Part shown: piece by piece, positions 56,714 through 64,000 of the stretch
Numbering within the stretch: position 1 is the first letter of the stretch
How the letters are laid out: the number at the start of each line of letters is the position of its first letter
Assembly: GCA_036397035.1 (NCBI GenBank)
Contig: DASWJS010000007.1
Coordinates: 124,001-188,000 of the forward strand
Origin: DASWJS01 sp036397035
GTDB lineage: Bacteria; Actinomycetota; AC-67
Length of the DNA: 64,000 nt
Direction: 5' to 3'
Made by a program: the position numbers and the translations under genes
The notes under the pieces: model-generated
Seen by the model: only the letters and a program-made list of their open reading frames with translations
What the model was told of the DNA's origin: nothing
Databases searched by the model: none

Positions 56714-57961
56714 CTAGTTCGCCCCGCCGCGTTCGATCGTGCGGCGAAGCGCGGTCACGACGCCGGGGTCGTATTCGAAGGCCATTCCCTGGCTGATTCG
56801 ATCGAGCGCGTCCTGCGAGCTGATCCCGATCGTGCCCGGCCGGCGAAGGTCGTCGTAGGCGCTCGCGACCTTCACGATGCGAGCGCCGATCGGCAAGCCG
56901 GGATCGGAGCCTTCGCCTTTTCGCCGGTAGGGGTCGTACTGGCGCTGGATCATGTCGGCGACGGTGGGGAAGTGGCCGGTCTCGCGAACGATGCCGGCGC
57001 CGACGGTGGCAAGCTCCTCCCGGCCGACCGGGACGGTGGCATCGGCGGGGTCGGGGATGCTCACCCGGCCGATGTCGTGCAGGAGCGCCGCGTATTCGAT
57101 GTCGCCCACCTCTTGCTCGGACAGACCCATGGCGCGCGCGATCGACACGGACAGCTCGGCGACGCGGGAGGAATGGCCGGGGCGTGTGTACCCGGCCATC
57201 TCCGGCACCTTCGAAAGCGCGCGGATCGTCTGGCGGTAGGCCTTCTGGATCGAGGCGAACTGCAGGAAGGCGTACTGTGTCGCGCCGAGTGGCGCCAGGA
57301 ACAGCGGGAACGCCCAGAGCCGCAGCGTCGGATAGCTCAGGGCGAGCAGCGCGCCGACGGAGAGGGAGGCGAGCTGCAGCGGCGTGGCCACCGCGAGCAC
57401 CGACCGCACTCGGGGAAGCAGGCGAACCTCACCGGGACCCACGGCGCGCCCGACCGCCCAGGCCGACTCGACGGCGACCACGACCAGCAGCATCAGGCCT
57501 ATGCCCACCACGGAGAGGTCGGTCGAGGCCGCCGAGCGCTCGGCGTCGAAGATCGGGAGTGTGTCGATCGCGCGCACGGCGTGGTAGAGGCTCGCGGCGC
57601 TGGTGATCGCGACCGCGCTCACGCCCAGGCTCCAGAGGCGCAAGGGCCGGCGCTGGACCGCCCGCACGACGGATGCCCCGACCGCGCCGAGCAGGTAGGC
57701 GCCCACGACCGCGGCCAGCGAGGGGTTCTCCGGCACGGGCTCGATCGAGCCGAGCATCGCGTAACCCAGGGCCGGGGCGACGCCGAGCGTCAGGCGAATG
57801 TCGTTCGGCAGGGAGATCTCGAACAGCTCGCTGACCGCGATGAGAACCGCGAACGGCAGGAGAACGGCCGGGTCGTCGGCCCACGCGGCGAGCAGGCCTC
57901 CGGCCACCCCGAACGGGATGAGCAGGAGGACGCCGACCCTAGAGGGCTTGGGACTCGGCAA
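56714..57961 (-). CDS. Membrane HD-domain protein with degenerate HD-GYP
   Basis: A 415-residue protein with six to eight hydrophobic helices in the first 220 residues, then an HD domain: GHSSRVAELSVSIARAMGL, YAALLHDIGRVSIPD (the HD pair). The GYP motif is not kept; the equivalent region reads YDPYRRKGEGSDPGLPIGARIVKVASAYDDL. It may bind rather than cleave cyclic nucleotides. A TTG at 57961 with GAGGTG upstream is the proposed start, 23 bp inside the preceding HD-GYP gene. Confidence 0.72.
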   Translation of the reverse strand: MPSPKPSRVGVLLLIPFGVAGGLLAAWADDPAVLLPFAVLIAVSELFEISLPNDIRLTLGVAPALGYAMLGSIEPVPENPSLAAVVGAYLLGAVGASVVRAVQRRPLRLWSLGVSAVAITSAASLYHAVRAIDTLPIFDAERSAASTDLSVVGIGLMLLVVVAVESAWAVGRAVGPGEVRLLPRVRSVLAVATPLQLASLSVGALLALSYPTLRLWAFPLFLAPLGATQYAFLQFASIQKAYRQTIRALSKVPEMAGYTRPGHSSRVAELSVSIARAMGLSEQEVGDIEYAALLHDIGRVSIPDPADATVPVGREELATVGAGIVRETGHFPTVADMIQRQYDPYRRKGEGSDPGLPIGARIVKVASAYDDLRRPGTIGISSQDALDRISQGMAFEYDPGVVTALRRTIERGGAN

Positions 57962-59297
57962 GCTGCACCTCGGGAACGGGGTGGTAGACGGGCTGCTCCT
58001 CGGGAAGCTCGGGCGTAGGCTCCCAGCCGTGGCGCTCGATCGCTCGCTCGAGCGCCGCCAAGGCGCTGGGGTCGAACTGGATGCCCGCACAGCGGCGAAG
58101 CTCGGTGAGGGCCTCGTCGATGGTCTTGGCCTGGCGGTAGGTCCGGGTGGAGGTCATCGAATCGAAGGCGTCGGCGACCATGATGAGCCGCGCGTAGAGC
58201 GGGATGTCGTCGCCGCGGAGCCCGTCGGGATAGCCGCGACCGTCCATGCGCTCGTGATGGTGGCGTACGCCCGTGAGGGCGATCTGCAGCAGGTCGATCT
58301 CGCCAACGATCTCCACTCCGCGCACGGGATGGATCTTCATGTGGTCGTACTCTTCGGCGGTGAGCTTGCCGGACTTCTGCAGGACGCGCGACTCGACGCC
58401 GAGCTTGCCCACGTCGTGCATCAGCGCCGCGTAGCGAAGCGTGCGGCATTCGTTCGGCGGCAGGCCGTAGGCGCGGGCCGTCATCTCCGCGAGCCGGCTG
58501 ACGCGTTCCGCATGACCGCGGGTGTACGGATCCTTCGCCTCGATGGCTTTGACGAGCGACTTCACCGTCTCGTCGTAGGCGCCCTGCATCTTCACCGCGG
58601 CCTGGAAGGCCTGGCGGGCGACCAGCAACGGGATGATCAGGAAGAGAACCGAAGCCCAACCGATGCGAACCTGCAAGATCCCCAACAGCAACCCAAGCAA
58701 CGCGAAGGCAACGTAGTTGCCCACCAGAGCCGGATACGCCCTCCATACGTCAAGAAACGGAAGCCGCTCGCTGATAGCGATAGCGCCAGATACGAGGCCG
58801 GTGTTCAGGACAAAGTGGAGCGCGGTAGCTCCCAAAAGAGCCACCATCGCAGCAGGAATGAGAGCCGAGACCTGACCACCGTCGACCGAGGTGGCCCCTC
58901 CGAGCCAGTCCTGAGCCAACGGTCCTCCCAGCGCAACGTACAGCCATGCTGGGAGTGAGGCGCTAATGACCAGCTGTGAAGCGTTGAAGGCGTGGCGCAT
59001 GATTCCGCGACGGCGCTCGGTTCGACTGATGCTCAGGGTTGCAAAGATGTTCGCGAGCATCGCGGTAGCTGGGCCCCCGGAGACCATCGCGGCGAAGGTG
59101 ATAACAAAGCTGATGTCGTATAGCGCGCCACCTTGGAAGCGGAGGGGGAACTGCGCGGTCAGGAACGCGAGTAGGGCGAAGCCCAATACGGAGGTTGCGT
59201 CGAGATGCCGGTCGTGCGAGAGGGTGAGGGCGAAGGAGACCAACGCCGTCGCGACCGCGAGGCTTACGTAGAGTCGAATTCTGTTCGGGTTCGGCAA
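57939..59297 (-). CDS. Membrane HD-GYP cyclic-di-GMP phosphodiesterase
   Basis: A 452-residue protein with eight to nine hydrophobic helices (integral sensor) followed by a canonical HD-GYP domain: DPYTRGHAERVSRLAEMTARAYGL, YAALMHDVGKLGVE, HHHERMDGRGYPDGLRGDDIPLYARLIMVADAFDSMTSTRTYRQAK. The HD and GYP motifs are complete, so it should degrade cyclic di-GMP. TTG 59297 with GGAGG eight bases upstream is chosen; a longer frame starts upstream without a ribosome-binding site. Its sensor half has lower GC than its catalytic half. Confidence 0.85.
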   Translation of the reverse strand: MPNPNRIRLYVSLAVATALVSFALTLSHDRHLDATSVLGFALLAFLTAQFPLRFQGGALYDISFVITFAAMVSGGPATAMLANIFATLSISRTERRRGIMRHAFNASQLVISASLPAWLYVALGGPLAQDWLGGATSVDGGQVSALIPAAMVALLGATALHFVLNTGLVSGAIAISERLPFLDVWRAYPALVGNYVAFALLGLLLGILQVRIGWASVLFLIIPLLVARQAFQAAVKMQGAYDETVKSLVKAIEAKDPYTRGHAERVSRLAEMTARAYGLPPNECRTLRYAALMHDVGKLGVESRVLQKSGKLTAEEYDHMKIHPVRGVEIVGEIDLLQIALTGVRHHHERMDGRGYPDGLRGDDIPLYARLIMVADAFDSMTSTRTYRQAKTIDEALTELRRCAGIQFDPSALAALERAIERHGWEPTPELPEEQPVYHPVPEVQLAESQAL

Positions 59298-59391
59298 CGG
59301 TGTTGCCTCCGCTGAGTCTCCATAGGATCTTGAGGCCGGGCGAGTTCCGAGCTGGTTTCTGTGCTCTTCATCAGTGGTTATCCTCTGGTGA

Positions 59392-59466
59392 TTACCAGCG
59401 GGCCTGCGCGCCAGCCGCAAGGATCGTTGCGGCGAGCGTCGCGAGAATCGCGAGAATGCGCTTCAT
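59392..59466 (-). CDS. Possible 24-residue hydrophobic peptide gene
   Basis: ATG 59466 preceded by AAGGGG at about 11 bases; the product starts MKRILAILATLAATILAAGA and ends QARW. It has two positive residues and a hydrophobic stretch, like a bare signal peptide or membrane peptide. It sits just upstream of the HD-GYP gene on the same strand. Confidence 0.4.
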   Translation of the reverse strand: MKRILAILATLAATILAAGAQARW

Positions 59467-59726
59467 CTAGCGTCAGCCCCTTACAAAAGTGGATTTCCCC
59501 CTGTCCGCTAAGGAGGGGATAGATCCGCTTCGCTTTGTTGGGACATCAGCCCGGGCTACTCGGCCGGCCTCAAGATCCTATGCAGTTGTCACTTCTTCCT
59601 CGAACACGGCACCTGTGTTCTTTAGAAAACGGCCTGCGATCTGACCCGAAGTTGGTCCAAAGTTCCTATCCGGGAGAACAGGACAGGCCCCAGGTCCTGG
59701 CGTTGGTGATGCCAGAGTGATGCAAG
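59467..59726. other. Intergenic region, no gene or riboswitch seen
   Basis: About 260 bp. I compared it with the cyclic-di-GMP riboswitch core because it leads to a phosphodiesterase gene; the conserved bases were not found. A TTGACT on the minus strand lacks a clear -10. Confidence 0.35.
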
Positions 59727-60014
59727 TCAACTGTTGTTACTAGAGATACGTGGTGAGGGTTGCACACCCCCTCTCAGGTTGTCAAGGGGTCGGCCTGTTA
59801 CGCTTTCAGAAACGGCGCCAGAAACTAGGGAATTCAGGTGTGTGAGGTTGTTGACAAGACGGGTTATCACGCTCTCGGGGAATCGTCGATGGCCACCAAG
59901 CGTCGACAAGTAAGGAAGCCGACCCTCCTTCGCCCATCGTGACACGGTCTTGGGCGAGACTTGGAGCCGACGAGCCACTTCTGCAGTGCGCAAGTAGTTC
60001 TCTCGATCATGCAT
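59727..60014 (-). CDS. BldC-like MerR-family DNA-binding protein
   Basis: A 95-residue protein whose first 55 residues match the BldC/excisionase winged helix: YLRTAEVARRLQVSPKTVSRWAKEGRLPYLSTLGGHRRFPESVI, with the wing motif TLGGHRRF. BldC regulates development in streptomycetes by cooperative head-to-tail binding to direct repeats. The C-terminal tail of about 40 residues is polar and unrelated. The ATG at 60014 has GGAGAG seven bases before it. Confidence 0.82.
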   Translation of the reverse strand: MHDRENYLRTAEVARRLQVSPKTVSRWAKEGRLPYLSTLGGHRRFPESVITRLVNNLTHLNSLVSGAVSESVTGRPLDNLRGGVQPSPRISSNNS

Positions 60015-60135
60015 AGTTCTCTCCTGTCGTCTGGCATTCCGGACGCGGGTCGACACCGTGGGTGGTGTATTGTCGAGCAGCAGGAAGCGTGGGGCGTCTG
60101 AGGTAACGGACCCTCGAGGTGGGGGAGCTAGCTGG

Positions 60136-60786
60136 ATGGAGCGAAACGGAGCAAGTTCCATCGTTTGGGAAGACTTGGAAACTGAACTTTCCAAGATCCC
60201 CAGTGTTACCGCTGTCAAGATCTTTCCGAACAACTCCGGCGAAGTGCAAGAGGTGCACGTCCTGGCCGGTCGGGATCGTGCCGCGAAGCAGATAGTTCGT
60301 GACATCCAGAGCGTCGCGGTCACTCGTTTCGGTTTGGAAATCGACTATCGGAAAGTCAGCGTTGTGCAGCTCGACGACGGCGAGGGACCGGACGAACCGA
60401 CCGGCCCCGAGCGCGACGGGCGAGTAATCCTTGACAAGGTTTCTATCGAGGTCGTTCGAGGTGCCGTACTCGCGAAAGTCACGATGTCTCTTGGGACTAC
60501 TCAAATAGATGGCGAGTCCAGAGGTCCAGCAGGGACGGAAACGAAGGCGGTTTCCCGAGCTGTAATTGATGGCCTCTCGAGATTCACAGGAGACGCAGTG
60601 GTCGATGTTGAGGTCGCCGAAGTCATCGAAGCAGGGTCCTATCGCATTGCGATCTCGATCCTTCGAACGGGCTCTTCGAGGGGGCCGAGGACGTCGTGTG
60701 GAACGGCTATCGTCCATCGGGATCCGATTGATGCCATCGCTCGCGCTTCGCTCGCCGCGTTGAATCGGCTGGTTCGGCCGGAATAG
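60136..60786 (+). CDS. Unknown two-domain protein
   Basis: A 216-residue protein whose N-terminal half (TELSKIPSVTAVKIFPNNSGEVQEVHVLAG, RAAKQIVRDIQSVAVTRFGLEIDYRKVSVVQL) is a domain I have met in many actinobacterial and clostridial proteins of unknown role, typically with a regularly spaced beta-alpha pattern. The second half has two repeated strands-and-helix units. No enzyme motif. The ATG at 60136 has GGGGGAG eight bases upstream; a GTG at 60058 would add 26 residues lacking similarity. Divergent from the BldC-like gene. Confidence 0.65.
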   Translation: MERNGASSIVWEDLETELSKIPSVTAVKIFPNNSGEVQEVHVLAGRDRAAKQIVRDIQSVAVTRFGLEIDYRKVSVVQLDDGEGPDEPTGPERDGRVILDKVSIEVVRGAVLAKVTMSLGTTQIDGESRGPAGTETKAVSRAVIDGLSRFTGDAVVDVEVAEVIEAGSYRIAISILRTGSSRGPRTSCGTAIVHRDPIDAIARASLAALNRLVRPE

Positions 60787-60856
60787 CGTCGTCGAGTTGG
60801 CCACGCCCGAATAGTCCCTTGCCCCCGAGCGTGTGTCCACCGGAGTAAGGCGTAGG

Positions 60857-63589
60857 TTAATCGGTCGGGGAACGCTTTGGATTTCCTCCGCTCAGGGCGG
60901 TTGAGGCGTGAGCGAGTTTGGCCAAGCCGGTTCTTGTGTGAATGCCGGTTGTGGTCATGATGTTTTCAACGTGCTTCTTCACAGTGGACTCCCGAATTCC
61001 AAGCCGGCGCGCGATGTTGGCGTTCGTAAGCCCTTCCGCCACCGCCTCAACAACATCGGCCTCCCTTGGTGTGAGGCCGCGGGAATCCCTATTCTTTGGC
61101 CTCCCCCTCCTCGTTGCCGCCAACGCCTGAAGGCAAAGGTCCAAGTATCGGGTTGCCCCCAAGCGCTCGAAGATCAAAGCTGCTGATGCGTAAAGACCGG
61201 CTGCCGTGGCCGTTGGGGCGGAGGCGGGGAGGAGTTGAGCGAAGTCTAACGCCAAACGAGCACGCTCGAAGGGCATTGGTCCGATCTCACCCGCGTCGAG
61301 TACCCCAGGAGTAGGTCCAGCCCGCGAAGGGTCAATCTTGAGGCGAAGGCGCTCAACTGCCGGGCTCCAGTGCGGAGCGATCGGGAGCCATCTCTCGGCA
61401 AGACCCAGACTCCTTCGCGCCTCGGAGCGATATCCAAGAGAAAGGGCGACCTCGCCAAGGGTGCACGCAATTGCTGGCTGCTCGATGGGCTCGGTTGCCT
61501 GACTCTCGAGGGCCGCAACCGCCTCAGATAGCGCTTCAAAGGCCGCCTCGTGGTGTTGTGCCTCCAGGAGAGTGGCTCCTTTTGCAAACAGGGAATCTAT
61601 CCTACATCCGATGTTCGAGAGTTTTGGTGCCATGGCCGCTGCGCGAAGGGCGGAGTCCAGCGCGGCTGGAATGTCGCCGCGCCATGCACTTAGCCGCGCG
61701 TAGTTGTTGAGGTTGAGACACAGGTTCCAGAAATCCCCCGATCGCTCTGACCGGGTGATCGAGCGACGTAGAGTAGTGCTCGCTTCGTCCCAACTCCCCT
61801 CGAGAACCATCAGCCATCCCAGGTTCGCCTCAAGATAGGCCCTGTCTCTCGGCTCCGGTCCCATCGCCAGAGCTTCATCGATCATCGTGCGACTCGAGGA
61901 GATTTCACCTCGGGCGTATCTCGCCTGCGCAAGATGGCCCAAGACGCGTATGCGCAGGGGCTCCTCGAGGTCTTGCGATGCCAAATCGACTAGCAGACGT
62001 TCGGCCGTGTCGGTATCGTGCTCCACCCCGGCCATGACTGCCTTGTTGTGCGCTATGTCGGCTCGAATCTTGTCGTCAGCCTCGGCGCTTGCGCCGTCGA
62101 GGTCGCGACGAGCATCCTCGAATCGGCCTGCAAGCCGACTTGCATAGCTGCGCATCAGAAGCAGCCTGGACGGCGACGAGCTGGTCGGCGCTAGGTCCAC
62201 TGCCTCATTTAGAAGCTCGACTGCGTCTAGGGGGTGACTGTGCGTAAGAGTGCGCGCTCGCGCCTCAAGCAAGTCGCGCCGTTCCAATGGATCCAGGACG
62301 TGGGCGAGTAGCTCTCCATAGAGATCGCTTGCCTCGTGGGAGGCCCCGGAGAGCTCGGCTGCCTGAGCTGCCTGGTGCAACAGATCAGCTAACTCATCCG
62401 GAGGGACCAGGGAACGACCGGCGTGAAATGCCAGTTCCCTTGGGGATGCGTTCGGTGAGAGTGAACGCAAGGCGTTGAAGATGCGGGAGTGCAACTCGGC
62501 CAGCGAGGCGGATGGAGTCGTTGAGATCACCGATGTTTCATGGAGTGGATGCAACAGCTTGTATTGAGCTGGGGAGCTTGCTTGTAGCAGATGCCTTGTC
62601 TGAAGGAGGTCGAGCACGCCCACCAGGGAGTCGATAGTCATCCCGGAGTAGGCTCGCAGCTCTTCGAAGGTGGCTTCGCGGCCGAGGGCGGCGAGGGCTC
62701 GGGCGATGTCTGTGGCTTCGGGCGGGAGCGTGCGCATTTTGGCCGCGATCATCTCGGTGAGGGATCGAGACGGCTTGACCTTGCCGAGATCGACCGTCCA
62801 ATGACCGCCGATGGCGCTCAGGGCATCGGCGTCCTTCCAGGAGCGCAGGGTCTCGATGACGAACATGGGGTTCCCGAGCGTCCGGTCGTGCAAATGCTCG
62901 GCGATGGAGGGAAGCAGCTCACCCCCGAGTTCGCGGTGCGCGAGGTCCTGCACCTGCTCCGGCGTCAGCCCGCGCACCTCGATGTAGTCGACCCACAGGT
63001 CTGAGGTCGGCTCGGGCAGGCGGATGGCCTGCTGGCCGTCCTCGGCGAGGCGCGACGTTGCGATGATCGCGATGGGCCCTTCGACGACGCGCACCGCCTG
63101 CAGCAGGAGGTCGACGCCCTCCTTCGGCGCCCAATGGTAGTCGTCGATCATCAGCGCGACCGGCGCGAGCGACGCAATGTCCTCCAGGCCCTGTGCGATC
63201 TGTGGGAGCGCCGCCGGATACTCGTCGTTGGTCGTAATGCCGCGGATGGTGTCGAGCACCTTCGTCAGGGTCATCGGCGGCTCGACTCCGCGCGTGCGGG
63301 CTTCGTCCACCACGCCGTTGAGAAGTTCGCCGATCGGGAACCGGGCCGGGAGTCCGGCCGCCGCGGGCGCTCGCACGGAGCCGGTCAGCGCGCCGCGCTC
63401 GCCGGCGACGCGCTGTGCCCAACGCAGCAGCGCAGTCTTGCCGATCCCGGCCGGCCCGAGGAGGACCCCGGCGTGCGGACCTTCGGAGAACGCGCGGTCG
63501 AGCAGATCGCTCAGGCGTTGCGTTTCGCGCTCACGGCCGATGAGGTCTTCGTCGGTGATGAGATCCGCGATCTCGGAGGGGCGGCGCAT
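60857..63589 (-). CDS. LuxR-family regulator with AAA ATPase (LAL)
   Basis: A 910-residue protein: N-terminal AAA ATPase with Walker A GPAGIGKT at residues 45-52, VALMIDDYHWA (Walker B-like), a long tetratricopeptide-like helical middle and a C-terminal LuxR helix-turn-helix (LTPREADVVEAVAEGLTNANIARRLGIRESTVKKHVENIM). Such large ATP-binding LuxR regulators control pathway or stress genes in actinobacteria. The first 310 residues have high GC while the remainder is lower, with a border near 62640. Its inducer is unknown. Confidence 0.85.
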   Translation of the reverse strand: MRRPSEIADLITDEDLIGRERETQRLSDLLDRAFSEGPHAGVLLGPAGIGKTALLRWAQRVAGERGALTGSVRAPAAAGLPARFPIGELLNGVVDEARTRGVEPPMTLTKVLDTIRGITTNDEYPAALPQIAQGLEDIASLAPVALMIDDYHWAPKEGVDLLLQAVRVVEGPIAIIATSRLAEDGQQAIRLPEPTSDLWVDYIEVRGLTPEQVQDLAHRELGGELLPSIAEHLHDRTLGNPMFVIETLRSWKDADALSAIGGHWTVDLGKVKPSRSLTEMIAAKMRTLPPEATDIARALAALGREATFEELRAYSGMTIDSLVGVLDLLQTRHLLQASSPAQYKLLHPLHETSVISTTPSASLAELHSRIFNALRSLSPNASPRELAFHAGRSLVPPDELADLLHQAAQAAELSGASHEASDLYGELLAHVLDPLERRDLLEARARTLTHSHPLDAVELLNEAVDLAPTSSSPSRLLLMRSYASRLAGRFEDARRDLDGASAEADDKIRADIAHNKAVMAGVEHDTDTAERLLVDLASQDLEEPLRIRVLGHLAQARYARGEISSSRTMIDEALAMGPEPRDRAYLEANLGWLMVLEGSWDEASTTLRRSITRSERSGDFWNLCLNLNNYARLSAWRGDIPAALDSALRAAAMAPKLSNIGCRIDSLFAKGATLLEAQHHEAAFEALSEAVAALESQATEPIEQPAIACTLGEVALSLGYRSEARRSLGLAERWLPIAPHWSPAVERLRLKIDPSRAGPTPGVLDAGEIGPMPFERARLALDFAQLLPASAPTATAAGLYASAALIFERLGATRYLDLCLQALAATRRGRPKNRDSRGLTPREADVVEAVAEGLTNANIARRLGIRESTVKKHVENIMTTTGIHTRTGLAKLAHASTALSGGNPKRSPTD

Positions 63590-63640
63590 GCCCTATGGTG
63601 ACCGCCAGTCGCCGCAAGTGTCCAGTGGTTGCCATACATC

Positions 63641-64000
63641 CTATGACGGGTTGTCTGCCTTCACCTTTGCATTCGGAGCGCGGGTATGGGCCCGGGAGAC
63701 CATCAGGTCTTGGATAAGCAGGATCAAACCCGCCCAAATGACGAGGTCTCCGATGCTCACGACGTGCGGATGGCGGAAGGGAATGATGTCGCTGAGCGGA
63801 CGGAGCAAGACGTCGTCGTCGGTGGTGATGAAGTGCTTTCCCCGCACGACGAGCTGATGGGTCTGGTCGGCCGGGATGCCCGCACGGACCGCGGCGTCCT
63901 GACTCACCGGCATGCCCTGGTTGGCCAGGATGACCGCAAAGTTGAGCGCGGCGCCGAGCGCGACGAACGCCATCCCCGTCACACGGAAGTTCTTTCCCGC
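63641..64000 (-). CDS. DUF5317 family membrane protein (cut by window end)
   Basis: At least 120 residues; the frame is still open at base 64000, so the N-terminus is missing. It has ALGAALNFAVILANQGMPVSQDA, HFITTDDDVLLRPLSDIIPF and HVVSIGDLVIWAGLILLIQDLM, the DUF5317 pattern found in actinobacteria. Multiple hydrophobic helices; function unknown. Confidence 0.8.
   Translation of the reverse strand, partial: AGKNFRVTGMAFVALGAALNFAVILANQGMPVSQDAAVRAGIPADQTHQLVVRGKHFITTDDDVLLRPLSDIIPFRHPHVVSIGDLVIWAGLILLIQDLMVSRAHTRAPNAKVKADNPS

Noticed and set aside
1..64000. CRISPR array or cas genes
   Set aside because: No set of regularly spaced repeats or Cas-like proteins seen.

Overview
The window is a GC-rich (about 70 percent), densely packed chromosomal segment from an actinobacterium, probably a deep-branching or uncultured one. 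The lineage markers are two WhiB-family regulators (one with the AT-hook tail of WhiB7), a Bpa/PafE proteasome activator ending in GQYL, a mycothiol-dependent maleylpyruvate isomerase-type protein, DUF5319, DUF5317, UPF0182 and DUF2342 proteins, a SigR/RsrA-type sigma/anti-sigma pair and a BldC-like regulator. GTG and TTG starts and ATGA/TGATG overlaps are common. No replication origin, rRNA or CRISPR array is present.

Layout. 0-11.5 kb: aminotransferase, TPP enzyme, a lone ParA-like ATPase, a PEBP-type lipoprotein, L-aspartate oxidase, an SDR, a secreted GH5-like glycosidase and a PIG-L deacetylase. 11.5-20.3 kb: alpha/beta hydrolase, a secreted galactose-oxidase-like copper protein, D,D-carboxypeptidase, a ClC channel gene that has lost its middle, a two-component system, a thioesterase and a NadD-like protein. 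20.4-25.3 kb: WhiB, GGDEF protein, Bpa, CAP-domain protein and a crotonase. 25.3-29.4 kb: a mobile island with lower GC. 29.4-51.6 kb: the whiB7 locus with a likely efflux pump, then thioredoxin-like, SpoIID, CinA-like, MreB-like, PDZ/S16 protease, histidine kinase and UPF0182 genes. 51.6-54.2 kb: initiator tRNA followed by a PaeR7I/XhoI-like restriction-modification locus whose nuclease is frameshifted. 54.4-64 kb: zincin, M23 peptidase, SigR/RsrA pair, two HD-GYP proteins, BldC-like regulator, a large LuxR-type ATPase regulator and a DUF5317 protein cut by the window end.

The most notable structure is at 25289-30012. An actinobacterial whiB7 gene lies behind a leader carrying a short upstream ORF and an intrinsic terminator, the layout known for antibiotic-inducible attenuation of whiB7, and an MFS exporter follows directly. 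The -35 side of its promoter (an A-rich tract next to TTGAC) is exactly the 14-bp sequence duplicated on both sides of a 4.07-kb element bounded by perfect 18-bp terminal inverted repeats. The element carries a DUF5343 gene under a promoter overlapped by a 13-bp inverted repeat, two secreted proteins of unknown function, several small unknown genes and a dead IS1595-type transposase. It therefore inserted into, and duplicated, the autoregulatory box of the antibiotic-resistance regulator.

Signal transduction is a second theme: two histidine kinases, GGDEF and HD-GYP proteins, ECF sigma and LuxR regulator. Base composition drops between about 58.6 and 62.6 kb, with both borders inside genes, suggesting replacement of that block by recombination.
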